NCBI RefSeq assembly: GCF_004078655.1
Contig: NZ_RZNC01000002.1
Span: 310,001 to 374,000 of the forward strand
DNA from: Labedella populi
GTDB taxonomy: Bacteria > Actinomycetota > Actinomycetes > Actinomycetales > Microbacteriaceae
Direction of reading: 5' to 3'
Length of the DNA stretch: 64,000 nt
Part shown: in pieces, positions 17,199 through 26,315 of the stretch
Layout of the letters: each line of letters starts with the position of its first letter
Numbering within the stretch: the stretch's first letter is position 1
Notes under the pieces: model-generated
The model's database searches: none
Told to the model about the DNA's origin: nothing
The model's input: only the letters and a program-made list of their open reading frames with translations
Program-made: the position numbers and the translations under genes

Positions 17199-17278
17199 CA
17201 TGTGACGACAATATGACCTGCCGAGAGCGATGTCACGTCCGGTTCGCGGTGTCGACCTTGTGATATTGTCAGGACATG
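17199..17278. promoter_or_regulatory. divergent GntR/iolC control region with inverted operator pair
   Basis: Element 1 (17199-17218, read on +) and element 2 (17259-17278, read on -) agree in CATGT, GACAATAT and AC, about 15 of 20 bases, in inverted orientation. On the minus strand a promoter for the GntR gene is visible: GTGACA (17236-17231), 17 bases, TATTGT (17213-17208), with the -10 inside element 1. Element 2 carries the same TATTGT (17264-17269) reading toward iolC. The arrangement fits one regulator controlling both directions. Confidence 0.6.
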
Positions 17279-17324
17279 GCGCGGAACCGCGCCGGTCCGC
17301 CTCCAGAAAGTTGTACAGAGACGT

Positions 17325-18284
17325 ATGACCGATAACACCCCACTCGACGTGCTCGCCGTCGGCCGACTCGGAGTCGACCTCTATCCGCTGCAGGACGGCG
17401 TCGGTCTCGAGGACGTCTCGACGTTCGGCAAGTACCTCGGGGGAAGCGCGGCGAACGTCGCCGTGGCCGCCGCTCGACACGGGCGTCGGTCAGGGCTCAT
17501 CTCTCGCGTCGGTGACGACCCGTTCGGGCTCTACCTCACGCGGGAACTCGAGCGCCTCGGCGTCGATGCGCGCTTCGTGCCCGCCGACCCTGTCCTGAAG
17601 ACGCCGATCACGTTCTGCGAGATCTTCCCGCCGGACGACTTCCCGCTCTACTTCTACCGGGAGCCGAAGGCGCCGGACCTCAACATCGAGGCGGACGACC
17701 TCGACGCCGACGCCATCCGCGACGCCCGGGTCTTCTGGTTCACCGCGACGGGCCTGAGCGCCGAGCCGACCCGGTCCACCCATGAAGCCGCGCTGGCGAT
17801 CCGCGCTCGACGGCACATCACCGTCTTCGACCTCGACTACCGGCCCATGTTCTGGGCGTCGCCCGCTGAGGCGACCGCGCACGCGAGTGCGGCCCTCGAA
17901 TTCGCGACGGTCGCGGTCGGCAATCGCGAGGAGTGCGAGATCGCCGTCGGCGAGACGGATCCGGATCGCGCCGCGGACGCGCTGCTCGACCGCGGCGTCG
18001 AGCTCGCGATCGTGAAGCAAGGGCCGAAGGGTGTGCTCGCCAAGACGCGCTCGGAGCGTGTCGAGGTCCCGCCGTTCCCCGTGGAGGTGGTCAACGGCCT
18101 CGGCGCCGGCGACGCCTTCGGAGGCGCACTGTGCCATGGCCTCCTCTCCGGGTGGGACCTCGACCACATCCTGCGGTTCGCGAACGTCGCCGGAGCCATC
18201 GTGGCGTCGCGTCGCGAGTGCTCGACGGCCATGCCGACCTCCACCGAGGTCGACGGCCTGCTGGCGGGAAGGACAACGGCATGA
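17325..18284 (+). CDS. iolC: 5-dehydro-2-deoxygluconokinase IolC
   Basis: 319-residue PfkB-family kinase that phosphorylates 2-deoxy-5-keto-D-gluconate in inositol breakdown. Motifs: GGSAANVAVAAARHG (about 39-53), FPLYFYREPKAPD typical of IolC (about 105-117), DLDYRPMFW in mid-protein, and GLGAGDAFGGA with catalytic D263. The ATG is followed by a clear PfkB N-terminus. It is the first gene of the iol operon, and its stop overlaps the next ATG by 4 bp. It is expressed divergently from the GntR gene across the operator-like region. Confidence 0.93.
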   Translation: MTDNTPLDVLAVGRLGVDLYPLQDGVGLEDVSTFGKYLGGSAANVAVAAARHGRRSGLISRVGDDPFGLYLTRELERLGVDARFVPADPVLKTPITFCEIFPPDDFPLYFYREPKAPDLNIEADDLDADAIRDARVFWFTATGLSAEPTRSTHEAALAIRARRHITVFDLDYRPMFWASPAEATAHASAALEFATVAVGNREECEIAVGETDPDRAADALLDRGVELAIVKQGPKGVLAKTRSERVEVPPFPVEVVNGLGAGDAFGGALCHGLLSGWDLDHILRFANVAGAIVASRRECSTAMPTSTEVDGLLAGRTTA

Positions 18285-19189
18285 CCGCCACGAGTGGCCT
18301 GGGCGTCGACGACCTCGCTCGCCTCCGTCGAGTGCGGGCGGAGGCGCCGGGCGCCATCCGCGCGGCGCTCGCCGGGCGACGACGCCGTGAGGTGCTGCGC
18401 GGGGATGGACGCCTCTTCATCGTCGCGGCCGACCACCCAGCACGCGGAGCGCTCGCCGTCGGGCAGGAACCGACCGCCATGGCGAACCGCGACGAGCTCC
18501 TCCGGCGCCTCGCCATCGCGCTCAGCCGCCCGGGTGTCGACGGCGTGCTCGGCACGCCGGACATCATCGACGACCTCGCCCTCCTCGGGCTGCTCGACGA
18601 CAAGATCGTCGTCGGGTCGATGAACCGGGGCGGTCTGCGCGGCGCGCGCTTCGAGATGGACGACCGCTTCACGGCATACGACGTTCCCACCATGGTGGAG
18701 TCGGGGATCGACTTCGCGAAGACCCTCATGAGGGTCAATCTCGACGACGCCGGCACGGCCGCGACGCTCGAGACGACGGCTCGCGCCGTCACCGACGCGG
18801 CTCGAGCAGGGCTACCGATCATGCTCGAGCCGTTCATGAGCCGCTGGGCGGACGGGCGCGTCGTCAACGACCTGTCGACCGACGCCGTCGTCCTCTCCGT
18901 CGCGATCGCCTCGGGCCTCGGAGCGAGCAGTGCCTCGACCTGGATGAAGCTCCCGGTCGTCGAGGACATGGCGCGGGTCATGGCGGCGACGACACTCCCG
19001 ACGCTGTTGCTCGGCGGCGATTCGGGAGCAGACCCGGACGACACGTTCGCCTCGTGGCAGGACGCCCTCGCGCTTCCGGGTGTGCGCGGACTCACCGTGG
19101 GACGCACGCTGCTGTACCCGCCGGACGGTGATGTGGTCGCGGCCGTCGACATCGCGGCTGGACTCGTCCACGCCGGGTCGACGTCCTGA
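18281..19189 (+). CDS. DeoC/class I aldolase-like protein of the inositol pathway
   Basis: 302-residue TIM-barrel protein; the segment VGTMNRGG-like (here VGSMNRGGLRGA), the DFAKTLMRV strand with Lys and LPIMLEPF match the class I deoxyribose-phosphate/IolJ-type aldolases found between iolC and iolB in actinobacteria. The Lys in STWMKLPVVEDM is a candidate Schiff-base residue. The ATGA overlap with iolC supports a role in the next reaction: cleavage of 6-phospho-5-keto-2-deoxygluconate into dihydroxyacetone phosphate and malonate semialdehyde. Unlike Bacillus IolJ, which is a class II Zn aldolase, this looks class I. Function is inferred from position. Confidence 0.75.
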   Translation: MTATSGLGVDDLARLRRVRAEAPGAIRAALAGRRRREVLRGDGRLFIVAADHPARGALAVGQEPTAMANRDELLRRLAIALSRPGVDGVLGTPDIIDDLALLGLLDDKIVVGSMNRGGLRGARFEMDDRFTAYDVPTMVESGIDFAKTLMRVNLDDAGTAATLETTARAVTDAARAGLPIMLEPFMSRWADGRVVNDLSTDAVVLSVAIASGLGASSASTWMKLPVVEDMARVMAATTLPTLLLGGDSGADPDDTFASWQDALALPGVRGLTVGRTLLYPPDGDVVAAVDIAAGLVHAGSTS

Positions 19190-19207
19190 TCCAGGACGAC
19201 ACTGCCC

Positions 19208-19245
19208 GACACGACACGACACGAGATGGCACGGCACGGCACGAT
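19208..19245 (+). repeat. degenerate pentanucleotide (cacgR) repeat
   Basis: A run of cgaca/cacga/cacgg five-base units lies in the 98-bp gap before iolB. Such short repeats can slip and alter spacing to the downstream start. No other signal is apparent here. Confidence 0.5.
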
Positions 19246-19287
19246 GGAGTTGAGCAGCGGCGCTCGCCGCGGAACGAGGAAACGACT

Positions 19288-20211
19288 GTGAGCAACGACG
19301 AAGGACGCTGGTTCCGCCGCCGGGGGGAGCTGTCCCGCGACGGCTGGGAGAGCGTCGTCGACGCGACCCTGCCGGGCTGGTCGCACACGGGCCTGCGCGT
19401 CGCGCAGCTCGCTCCCGGTGAGACGCTCGCGCTGGGGGAGGCGGGGGAGGAGAGGCTCGTCGTACCGCTCTTCGGAGCCATCGACGTGATGGTCGACGGA
19501 GCGGAAACGCGCGAGGTCCTCTCGCTCGAGGGGCGAGCCTCCGTGTTCTCGGGTCCGAGCGACGTCCTCTACGTGTCGTCGACCGCGACGATCGAGATCA
19601 CGGCGACCGGCGACAGCTCCGCTCGTGTGGCGGTCGCCTCGTCGCCCACGACGGACGTGTTCCCAACGCGTCGCATCGCGGCGTCCGAGACCCCGGTCGA
19701 GCTTCGCGGCGGGGGAGCGGCAAGCCGACAGGTGCACAACTTCGGCACCCCCGACGCCCTCGACGCCGCCCGATTCATCGTGTGCGAGGTCGTCACGCCC
19801 GCGGGGAACTGGTCGTCCTACCCGCCGCACAAGCACGACGAGCACGTCGAGGGCACCGAGTCGCGCCTCGAGGAGATCTACTACTTCGAGGCGGCGCCGG
19901 TGAGCGGGAGCGGCCCCGACGTCGACCCCGACGCGGCGTTCGGCGTCTTCAGCACCTACTCCTCTCCCGCGGGTGACATCGACATCAACGCGATGGTGCA
20001 CACCGGCGACATCGCCCTCGTCCCGTTCGGCTACCACGGCCCCGCCGTCGCCGCACCGGGCTACGACCTCTACTACCTCAACGTCATGGCGGGCCCGGAC
20101 CCGGAACGCGCATGGCGGATCACCGACGACCCCCGGCACGCCTGGGTGCGGAACGACTGGGCGGAGCAGGGGATGGATCCCCGACTGCCCTACCCGACGG
20201 AAGGAACGTAA
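19288..20211 (+). CDS. iolB: 5-deoxy-glucuronate isomerase IolB
   Basis: 307-residue bicupin isomerase that converts 5-deoxy-D-glucuronate to 2-deoxy-5-keto-D-gluconate. The metal-binding SYPPHKHDEH (about residues 174-183) and downstream EEIYYFE and GYHGPAVAAPGYDLYYLNVMAG segments are characteristic of IolB. Length matches the family. GTG 19288 follows a gaggaaac site. It sits between the aldolase and iolD, separated from iolD by only 3 bp. Confidence 0.93.
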   Translation: MSNDEGRWFRRRGELSRDGWESVVDATLPGWSHTGLRVAQLAPGETLALGEAGEERLVVPLFGAIDVMVDGAETREVLSLEGRASVFSGPSDVLYVSSTATIEITATGDSSARVAVASSPTTDVFPTRRIAASETPVELRGGGAASRQVHNFGTPDALDAARFIVCEVVTPAGNWSSYPPHKHDEHVEGTESRLEEIYYFEAAPVSGSGPDVDPDAAFGVFSTYSSPAGDIDINAMVHTGDIALVPFGYHGPAVAAPGYDLYYLNVMAGPDPERAWRITDDPRHAWVRNDWAEQGMDPRLPYPTEGT

Positions 20212-20214
20212 CTG

Positions 20215-22137
20215 ATGGCGACGAGACGGATGACGGTCAGCCAGGCGCTCGTGGAGTTCCTCGCCCACCAGTGGACGGTCGACGGCGACCACCGCGAACG
20301 CACCATCCCGGGGATGTTCGGCATCTTCGGTCATGGCAACGTCGCCGGGATCGGGCAAGCGCTCGCGCAGCTCGACGCCGACGGTTCCCGAGCGATGCCC
20401 TATCTGCAGGCGCGCAACGAGCAGGCCATGGTGCACCAGTCGGTCGGCTTCGCCCGGATGCGGCGGCGCCGGGCGACGTACGCGTCGGCCGCGTCGGTCG
20501 GCCCGGGAGCCACGAACATGCTCACGGGAGCCGCCCTCGCGACTACCAACCGGCTTCCGGCGCTCCTCCTGCCGAGCGACACGTTCGCGACCCGCGTCGC
20601 CGACCCGGTGCTCCAGCAGCTCGAGCAGCCGTGGGACATCGGCCTCACCGTCAACGACGCCTTCCGTCCGCTGTCGCGGTTCTTCGACCGCGTGCAGCGG
20701 CCGGAACAGCTCTACTCGATCGCCCTGTCGGCGATGCGGGTGCTCCTCGACCCGGCGGAGACGGGCGCCGTCACGATCGCGCTGCCCGAGGACGTCCAGG
20801 CCGAGGCGCTCGACGTACCCGAGGAGTTCCTCGGCGATCGCGAGTGGCACATCCGGCGCCCCCTCCCGGAACGGGGCGCGCTCGAGCGTGCACTCGCGGC
20901 GATCCGCTCGGCGGAGCGCCCGTTCATCGTCGCGGGCGGCGGCGTGCTCTACTCGAGCGCCGAGGACGCTCTCCGCTCTCTCGTCGAGGCGACGGGCATC
21001 CCCGTCGGCACGACGCAGGCCGGTGGGGGTGCTCTCGCGTGGGACCACCCGCAGTACGTCGGTGGCGTCGGCGCGACGGGGTCCACGGCAGGCAATCGCC
21101 TCGCGGCGGAGGCCGACGTCGTCATCGGAATCGGAACCCGCTACAGCGACTTCACCACGGCGTCCCGCACGGCATTCCAGAATCCGGACGTGCGGTTCGT
21201 CAACATCAACGTCGCGGCCTTCGACGCCTACAAGCACGGCACGTCGTCGCCCGTCATCGCCGACGCGCGCGAGGCGCTCACGGCGCTCGCCGCCGGGCTC
21301 GGACGTTTCCACGTCGCCCCCGGTTACGCCGAGCGCATCGACCGCGAGAAAACGGAGTGGGACGCGACGGTCGATGCGGCACTCGCCCCGTCCGGGCGCG
21401 ATCTGCCCGGCCAGTCCGAGATCATCGGTGCCGTGCAGGCGGCGACCGACCCGGTCGATGTCGTCGTCCAGGCGGCCGGCTCGTTGCCCGGCGACCTTCA
21501 CAAGCTGTGGCGCGTGCGCGACCCGCTCGGGTACCACGTCGAGTACGCGTACTCGACGATGGGCTACGAGATCCCCGGCGGGCTCGGCGCGAAGAGGGCC
21601 TTCGACGCCGCGGGCGACGACCGAGACGTCGTCGTCATGATCGGGGACGGCTCCTACCTCATGATGCACTCCGAGCTCGTGACCGCCGTCGCGGAGGGCA
21701 TCAAGATCGTCGTCGTGCTCATCCAGAATCACGGCTTCGCGAGCATCGGCCACCTCTCGGAGACGGTGGGCTCCGACCGCTTCGGCACGCAGTACCGCGC
21801 GCTCGATCCGGAGAAGGGAAACTTCCAGGGAGAGCAGCGCCTTCCGATCGATCTCGCGATGAACGCGCGCAGCTACGGGCTCGACGTCGTCGAGATCGCT
21901 CCCGGCCCCGACGTGACCGTCCGGTTGGGGGAGGCCGTCGCGGCGGCGAAGCGTTCCGACCGGTCCACCGTGATCCACATCGAGAGCGATCCGCTCCTCT
22001 ACGGGCCCGACGGCGAAGGATGGTGGGACGTACCCGTCGCGGAGGAGTCGACGCTCGAGTCGACCCGCCGCGCCCGCGCGGAGTACGAGCGGCAGCGCAC
22101 CGCCCAGCGTCCCCTCCTCGGTGGGAACGACCGGTGA
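20215..22137 (+). CDS. iolD: 3D-(3,5/4)-trihydroxycyclohexane-1,2-dione hydrolase IolD
   Basis: 640-residue ThDP-dependent hydrolase that opens the diketo-inositol ring. The catalytic Glu is in YLQARNEQAM (about residue 66), and the C-terminal ThDP/Mg2+ motif starts MIGDGSYLMM and ends in LIQNHGF (about 480-510). GIFGHGNVAGIG near residue 40 is typical of IolD. A gaagga site precedes the ATG. The stop overlaps the next gene's GTG by 4 bp, so the dehydratase-like protein is translationally coupled. Confidence 0.95.
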   Translation: MATRRMTVSQALVEFLAHQWTVDGDHRERTIPGMFGIFGHGNVAGIGQALAQLDADGSRAMPYLQARNEQAMVHQSVGFARMRRRRATYASAASVGPGATNMLTGAALATTNRLPALLLPSDTFATRVADPVLQQLEQPWDIGLTVNDAFRPLSRFFDRVQRPEQLYSIALSAMRVLLDPAETGAVTIALPEDVQAEALDVPEEFLGDREWHIRRPLPERGALERALAAIRSAERPFIVAGGGVLYSSAEDALRSLVEATGIPVGTTQAGGGALAWDHPQYVGGVGATGSTAGNRLAAEADVVIGIGTRYSDFTTASRTAFQNPDVRFVNINVAAFDAYKHGTSSPVIADAREALTALAAGLGRFHVAPGYAERIDREKTEWDATVDAALAPSGRDLPGQSEIIGAVQAATDPVDVVVQAAGSLPGDLHKLWRVRDPLGYHVEYAYSTMGYEIPGGLGAKRAFDAAGDDRDVVVMIGDGSYLMMHSELVTAVAEGIKIVVVLIQNHGFASIGHLSETVGSDRFGTQYRALDPEKGNFQGEQRLPIDLAMNARSYGLDVVEIAPGPDVTVRLGEAVAAAKRSDRSTVIHIESDPLLYGPDGEGWWDVPVAEESTLESTRRARAEYERQRTAQRPLLGGNDR

Positions 22138-23051
22138 AGGCCTCGATCGCGGGTGCCCCCGTGAGCTTCGGCGTCTTCGAGCTGACCCCCGAGGGCGCCG
22201 AGACGGTGGCTCCCGACGACATGCTGGAGATCCTCGCCGAGGCGGGCTATCGCGGCGTCGACCTCGGTCCGCTCGGGTTCCTCGGGGAGGGGAGGGAGCT
22301 CCGCCGGCGACTCGAGCGGTTCGAGTTGGAACTCGCGGGCGGCTGGGTGCAGTTGCCGCTGAGCGACGACGCGGGCTTCGAGGTGGCGCTGCCGTCGCTC
22401 GACGCCGCCCTCCGCGTCTTCTCGGAGGCCGCGGAGGCCGCGCCGGCCCGGCTCCCGCTCCCGACGCTCGCCGACGACGGATCAGCGCTCCGCCGCTCGG
22501 CGCCGGGGCGGGGCGCCACCGAGGACCCGCTGGACGACGGCGGGTGGGGCCGACTGCTCCGCAACACCGAGCGCGCCGCCGAGCGTATCCGCGCCGCGGG
22601 GTTCGAGCCGACCTTCCACCATCACGCCGGGACGTTCATCGAGTCGCCCGACGAGATCGACCGCTTCCTCGCGAACGTCGACGTCGACCTCACGCTCGAC
22701 ACCGGGCACCTCTTCATCGCGGGCGGCGATCCACTCGCGGCTGTCGGACGATGGGGCGACCGCACCAATCACGTGCACCTGAAGGACGTCGACCTCGCCG
22801 AGCTCCGGCGGGTGCTCGCCGCCGGCGGCGGGATGCGGGAGGTGTGGTCGTCCGGTGCGTTCGTCGCCTTCGGGCGCGGCGACATCGACCTGTCGGCCAT
22901 CATGACCGCGATCGACGCGAGCGGTTTCGACGGCTGGATCGTCGTGGAGCAGGACGTGCTCAACGGCGACGACGTGTCCATCGCCGATTTCCGCTCCCAA
23001 CGAGCCGACGACCAGCGGCGGAACCGGGACGCGTTGAGCGCCTGGGTCTGA
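22134..23051 (+). CDS. iolE: inosose dehydratase-like TIM barrel (IolE-like)
   Basis: 305-residue xylose-isomerase-like TIM barrel. Metal-ligand segments of inosose dehydratase are visible: FHHHAGTFIE (about 158-167), LTLDTGHLF (about 186), NHVHLKDVD (about 211) and IVVEQDV (about 276). It would dehydrate 2-keto-myo-inositol to the substrate of IolD. The GTG start overlaps the iolD stop in GTGA. The N-terminus GAPVSFGVFELTPEG is typical of actinobacterial versions and differs from Bacillus IolE, so the exact iol step is a little less certain than the fold. Confidence 0.82.
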   Translation: MKASIAGAPVSFGVFELTPEGAETVAPDDMLEILAEAGYRGVDLGPLGFLGEGRELRRRLERFELELAGGWVQLPLSDDAGFEVALPSLDAALRVFSEAAEAAPARLPLPTLADDGSALRRSAPGRGATEDPLDDGGWGRLLRNTERAAERIRAAGFEPTFHHHAGTFIESPDEIDRFLANVDVDLTLDTGHLFIAGGDPLAAVGRWGDRTNHVHLKDVDLAELRRVLAAGGGMREVWSSGAFVAFGRGDIDLSAIMTAIDASGFDGWIVVEQDVLNGDDVSIADFRSQRADDQRRNRDALSAWV

Positions 23052-23115
23052 CCCTGGCCGCCTCCCACGGCCCGACCGCCCCCACCACCCGCCGTCAGAG
23101 AAGACAGGAACGATC

Positions 23116-24126
23116 GTGACCACTCAGCCCCTCCGCTTCGGCCTCATCGGGACCGGCCGCATCGGCCAGGTCCACGCCGCGAGCATGGCCGCCGACCCCG
23201 ACACGACGCTCGCATGGGTGTGCGATCCGTTCGTCGAGGGCGCCCGCGCCGTGGCGGATCGCTTCGGCGGCACCGTGACCGACGACGCAAGCGCCGTGTT
23301 CGCCTCGGGAGAGGTCGACGCGGTCCTCATCGCGTCTCCGACGGCGACGCACGTCGACCTCATCGCCGCGGCGATCGAGGCCGGCATCCCGGCGCTCTGC
23401 GAGAAGCCCATCGACCTCGACATCGCGCGCGTCGACGCGCTGCTGCCGACGGTCCGGTCATCGGGTGTGCCCATCGCGCTCGGATTCAACCGACGCTTCG
23501 ATCCGGCGTTCGCGAGCGTGCGCGCTCGCGTGGCCGCGGGGGAGATCGGGGACCTCGAGCACCTCAGCATCGTGAGTCGGGATCCGGCCGCGCCACCGGC
23601 CGCCTACATCGCCGTCTCGGGCGGGATCTTCCGCGACATGACGATCCACGATCTCGACATGGCGCGCTTCTTCCTGCCCGACATCGTCGAGGTGTCGGCG
23701 ATGGGGTCGACGGTGTTCGATCCCGGCGCCCGGCAGCACGGCGACTTCGACACGGCCGTGACGACGCTGCGCGCCTCGTCGGGGGCCATCGTCTCGATCT
23801 CGAACTCGCGGCACAGCGCGATCGGCTACGACCAGCGGCTCGAGGCCTTCGGGCCGCGCGGCATCCTCCAGGTGGCCAACGCGCCGACGAGCCTCGTGAG
23901 CCTCTCGACCGCGACCGTCGTCGAGGGACGGCCGCCCTACCAGGACTTCTTCCTCGAGCGGTACGCGGAGGCGTACGCGGCGGAGCTGCGCGAGTTCGTG
24001 CGCCTCGTCCGAGGCGAACCCTCGACGAGTCCGACCTTCGAGGACGGGCGGGCCGCCCTCCTGCTGGCCGACGCCGCTCAGCGCTCGGCGACCGAACACG
24101 TCGCCGTCGCCGTGGAACTCGGCTGA
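23116..24126 (+). CDS. iolG: inositol 2-dehydrogenase IolG
   Basis: 336-residue NAD-dependent Gfo/Idh/MocA dehydrogenase that oxidises myo-inositol to 2-keto-myo-inositol. The NAD motif GLIGTGRIGQVHA starts at about residue 9, the CEKPIDLD motif with the conserved Lys is near 97-104, and GFNRRFDP (about 120) plus GGIFRDMTIHDLDMARF (about 176-192, catalytic Asp and His in IHDLD) are characteristic of IolG. GTG 23116 follows an aggaacg site. It lies 64 bp after the iolE-like gene in the same operon. Confidence 0.9.
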   Translation: MTTQPLRFGLIGTGRIGQVHAASMAADPDTTLAWVCDPFVEGARAVADRFGGTVTDDASAVFASGEVDAVLIASPTATHVDLIAAAIEAGIPALCEKPIDLDIARVDALLPTVRSSGVPIALGFNRRFDPAFASVRARVAAGEIGDLEHLSIVSRDPAAPPAAYIAVSGGIFRDMTIHDLDMARFFLPDIVEVSAMGSTVFDPGARQHGDFDTAVTTLRASSGAIVSISNSRHSAIGYDQRLEAFGPRGILQVANAPTSLVSLSTATVVEGRPPYQDFFLERYAEAYAAELREFVRLVRGEPSTSPTFEDGRAALLLADAAQRSATEHVAVAVELG

Positions 24127-24134
24127 GTCCGGCC

Positions 24135-24911
24135 ATGGCCTACCGCCTCGCCGCCTCGGCGGAGATGCTCTACCGGCACCTCCCCGTCGTCGATCGCGTC
24201 CGCCGGATCGACGAGCTCGGGTTCGAGGTCGAGATCTGGGACTGGTCGTCGAAAGACCTTCCCGCCCTCGCCGCCACGGACGCGAGGTTCTCGTCGATGA
24301 CGGGCTACCTGCGTGGCGATCTCACGACGCTCGACGGGATCGCGGCGCTCCTCTCCACGGCGGAGGAGTCGTTGCGGGCCGCCGAGGTCATCGACTCCCC
24401 GCGGCTCAACCTCCACGGGACGGGACTCGACCCCGACGGGCTGCCCGTCCGCCCCCGCGGAGTCGTCGAGGGCGACGACTGGCTGCGGGCACGGGACACC
24501 CTCGCGCGCCTCGCGGACCTCGGGCGCCGCGCCGGGCGCGTCTTCACGCTCGAGAACCTCAACACCGCGGTCGACCACCCGGGGACACCGTTCGCCCGGG
24601 CGGCCGACACGCTCGCGCTCGTTCGCGCGGTCGACGATCCGGGCCTCCGGCTGAACCTCGACCTCTATCACGCCCAGATCGGCGAGGGGAACCTCGTCGA
24701 ACTCGTCCGCGACGCGCTGCCCTGGGTGGGGGAGATCCAGGTCGCCGACGTGCCCGGGCGGTGCGAACCCGGGACCGGCGAGATCCGCTTCGAGGCGATC
24801 GCGGCGGAACTGCGGGTGCTCGGCTACGACGGTGTCGTCGGACTCGAGGCCTGGGCGAGCGGCGACGACGACGCGGCGCTCGCCGCCTTCCGGGCCGCGT
24901 TCACGGGCTGA
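24135..24911 (+). CDS. hydroxypyruvate isomerase family TIM barrel
   Basis: 258-residue TIM barrel of the Hyi/IolI-like group. Diagnostic blocks: FTLENLN (about 137), LRLNLDLYHAQIGEGNL (about 173-189) and IQVADVPGRCEPGTGEI (about 204-220), which match hydroxypyruvate isomerases and their 2-oxo-tetronate isomerase relatives; the last metal ligand is E in GLEAW. It starts 8 bp after iolG and is the last plus-strand gene of this operon. In inositol clusters such proteins (IolH/IolI class) are thought to isomerise ketoinositols, so either role is possible. Confidence 0.8.
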   Translation: MAYRLAASAEMLYRHLPVVDRVRRIDELGFEVEIWDWSSKDLPALAATDARFSSMTGYLRGDLTTLDGIAALLSTAEESLRAAEVIDSPRLNLHGTGLDPDGLPVRPRGVVEGDDWLRARDTLARLADLGRRAGRVFTLENLNTAVDHPGTPFARAADTLALVRAVDDPGLRLNLDLYHAQIGEGNLVELVRDALPWVGEIQVADVPGRCEPGTGEIRFEAIAAELRVLGYDGVVGLEAWASGDDDAALAAFRAAFTG

Positions 24912-24979
24912 GCGTCCCGTCGCATCGCGCTCGGACGGCCGGTCGGAGGGCGGCTCCGAGGCCCGGCTCGGTCGCCGCC

Positions 24980-26164
24980 TCAGAGGTCGAGGGTGGTGGA
25001 CCCCTCGACCCGGGCGACGCTCTCCCAGGACCGGGACTCGTCGCTGCGGAGCGCGGCGGAGACGATCTCGGCCGCGCTCCAGGCGTCCGACGCGGACGGT
25101 GCGAGCTGGCGCCCCTCGACCACGGACCGCAGGAAGAGCTGCGCTTCGATCGTCTTGAGGTCGTCGAAGCCCATGCTCGTGCCCTGACCGGGCTGGAACC
25201 TCGAGAAGTCGCCGAAGTCCGGTCCCGCCATGACGGTCCGGTAGCCCTCGCGCGAGTTGGCGATCTGCGGTTCGTTGAGCCGCTGGAAGTCCCACCGCAC
25301 GGAACCGAGCGTGCCGTAGATCTCGAGGGCGTACTCGGCGTGGGGGCCGACGGCGACGCGGCTCGAGTCCATGACCCCGACGGCCCCCGAGGCGAAGCGC
25401 ACGAGCAGGGCGGCGTAGTCCTCGTTCTCGACGGTCCCCGTCGGGCCGGACTCGGCGCCCAGGGAGAAGTGGCCGGCGGCGGCGTCCGTGGGCAGCGGGC
25501 GCTCCCGGATGAACCGTTCGGTGAGGGCCGAGACCTCCTCGATGGAGCCGACGGTGTACTGGGCGAGGTCCGCGCCGTGCGAGAGGAGGTCGCCGAGGAC
25601 GCCGGACCCCGCGAGCCCCGTCTGGAACCGCCACGTGAGGGCTCCGCGCGGATCGGCGGAGTAGTCCGCGAGCAGGGAGACCCGCACGTTCGTGATCGGG
25701 CCGAGCGCGCCGCTGCGGACGAGCTCTCGCGCTCGGGCGACGGCCGGTGCGTGCCGGTAGTTGAAGCCGACCGAGGTCACGATGCCCGCCTCGGTCGCCG
25801 CTCGGGCGATCTCCGCGGACTCGGTCGCGCCTCGTCCCATGGGCTTCTCGATCCAGAAGGGCTTGCCGGCCGCGGCGGCAGCGAGGGCGACCTCCCGGTG
25901 CAGGAAGTTCGGCGTGCAGATCGACACCACGTCGACCTCCGGATCCGCGATCACCTCGCGCCAGTCCGCGGTCGTCCGGGCGAAGCCGAGGGCCTCCGAT
26001 GCGTAGGCGCGCGCGTCGTCGCTCACGTCCGCCGCGGAGACGAGGCGGGCGACGGCGGGGGAGTCAGGGTAGTGCACGCGGACGGCCCCGTAGGCGCGGG
26101 CGTGCACGCGACCCATCCACCCGACCGAGACGAGTCCAACTCCGATGTGCTGCTGTGCTGGCAT
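24980..26164 (-). CDS. second Gfo/Idh/MocA oxidoreductase of the inositol locus
   Basis: 394-residue NAD(P)-dependent dehydrogenase. N-terminal GLVSVGWMGRVHARAYG (about 9-25), FWIEKPMGRGA (conserved Lys, about 105) and GFNYRHAPAV (about 128) identify the family. ATG 26164 is chosen because GAGGAAGGG lies six bases upstream. It converges on the isomerase gene and is divergent from the ABC transporter operon, sharing a promoter region (TTGTCA-17-TTATAT for this gene). It probably handles another inositol isomer or a related polyol; the longer length separates it from iolG. Confidence 0.87.
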   Translation of the reverse strand: MPAQQHIGVGLVSVGWMGRVHARAYGAVRVHYPDSPAVARLVSAADVSDDARAYASEALGFARTTADWREVIADPEVDVVSICTPNFLHREVALAAAAAGKPFWIEKPMGRGATESAEIARAATEAGIVTSVGFNYRHAPAVARARELVRSGALGPITNVRVSLLADYSADPRGALTWRFQTGLAGSGVLGDLLSHGADLAQYTVGSIEEVSALTERFIRERPLPTDAAAGHFSLGAESGPTGTVENEDYAALLVRFASGAVGVMDSSRVAVGPHAEYALEIYGTLGSVRWDFQRLNEPQIANSREGYRTVMAGPDFGDFSRFQPGQGTSMGFDDLKTIEAQLFLRSVVEGRQLAPSASDAWSAAEIVSAALRSDESRSWESVARVEGSTTLDL

Positions 26165-26197
26165 GACGTGCCCTTCCTCGGCGCTGAGTGCTCTCGA

Positions 26198-26248
26198 ATA
26201 TAACGGATGACAGAATGTATTGACAAACCCTCTCCGGTGGCGGAAACT
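26198..26248. promoter_or_regulatory. overlapping divergent sigma70-type promoters
   Basis: Minus strand: TTGTCA (26226-26221), 17-base spacer, TTATAT (26203-26198), directed to the oxidoreductase. Plus strand: TTGACA (26220-26225), 17-base spacer, GAAACT (26243-26248), directed to the binding-protein gene. The two -35 boxes share five bases, so the two promoters would compete or be co-regulated. Confidence 0.6.
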
Positions 26249-26315
26249 CGACTCGACACCGACGTCACCCCGGACGACTCGACGACGAGACGATCCGCAC
26301 CGAAGGGAACCCTCA

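Noticed and set aside
18091-21978. Open frame of 1295 codons on the minus strand across iolC-iolD
   Set aside because: Antisense to well-identified iol genes; its composition is the GC-bias shadow (runs of R, D, E, V) with no recognisable domain.
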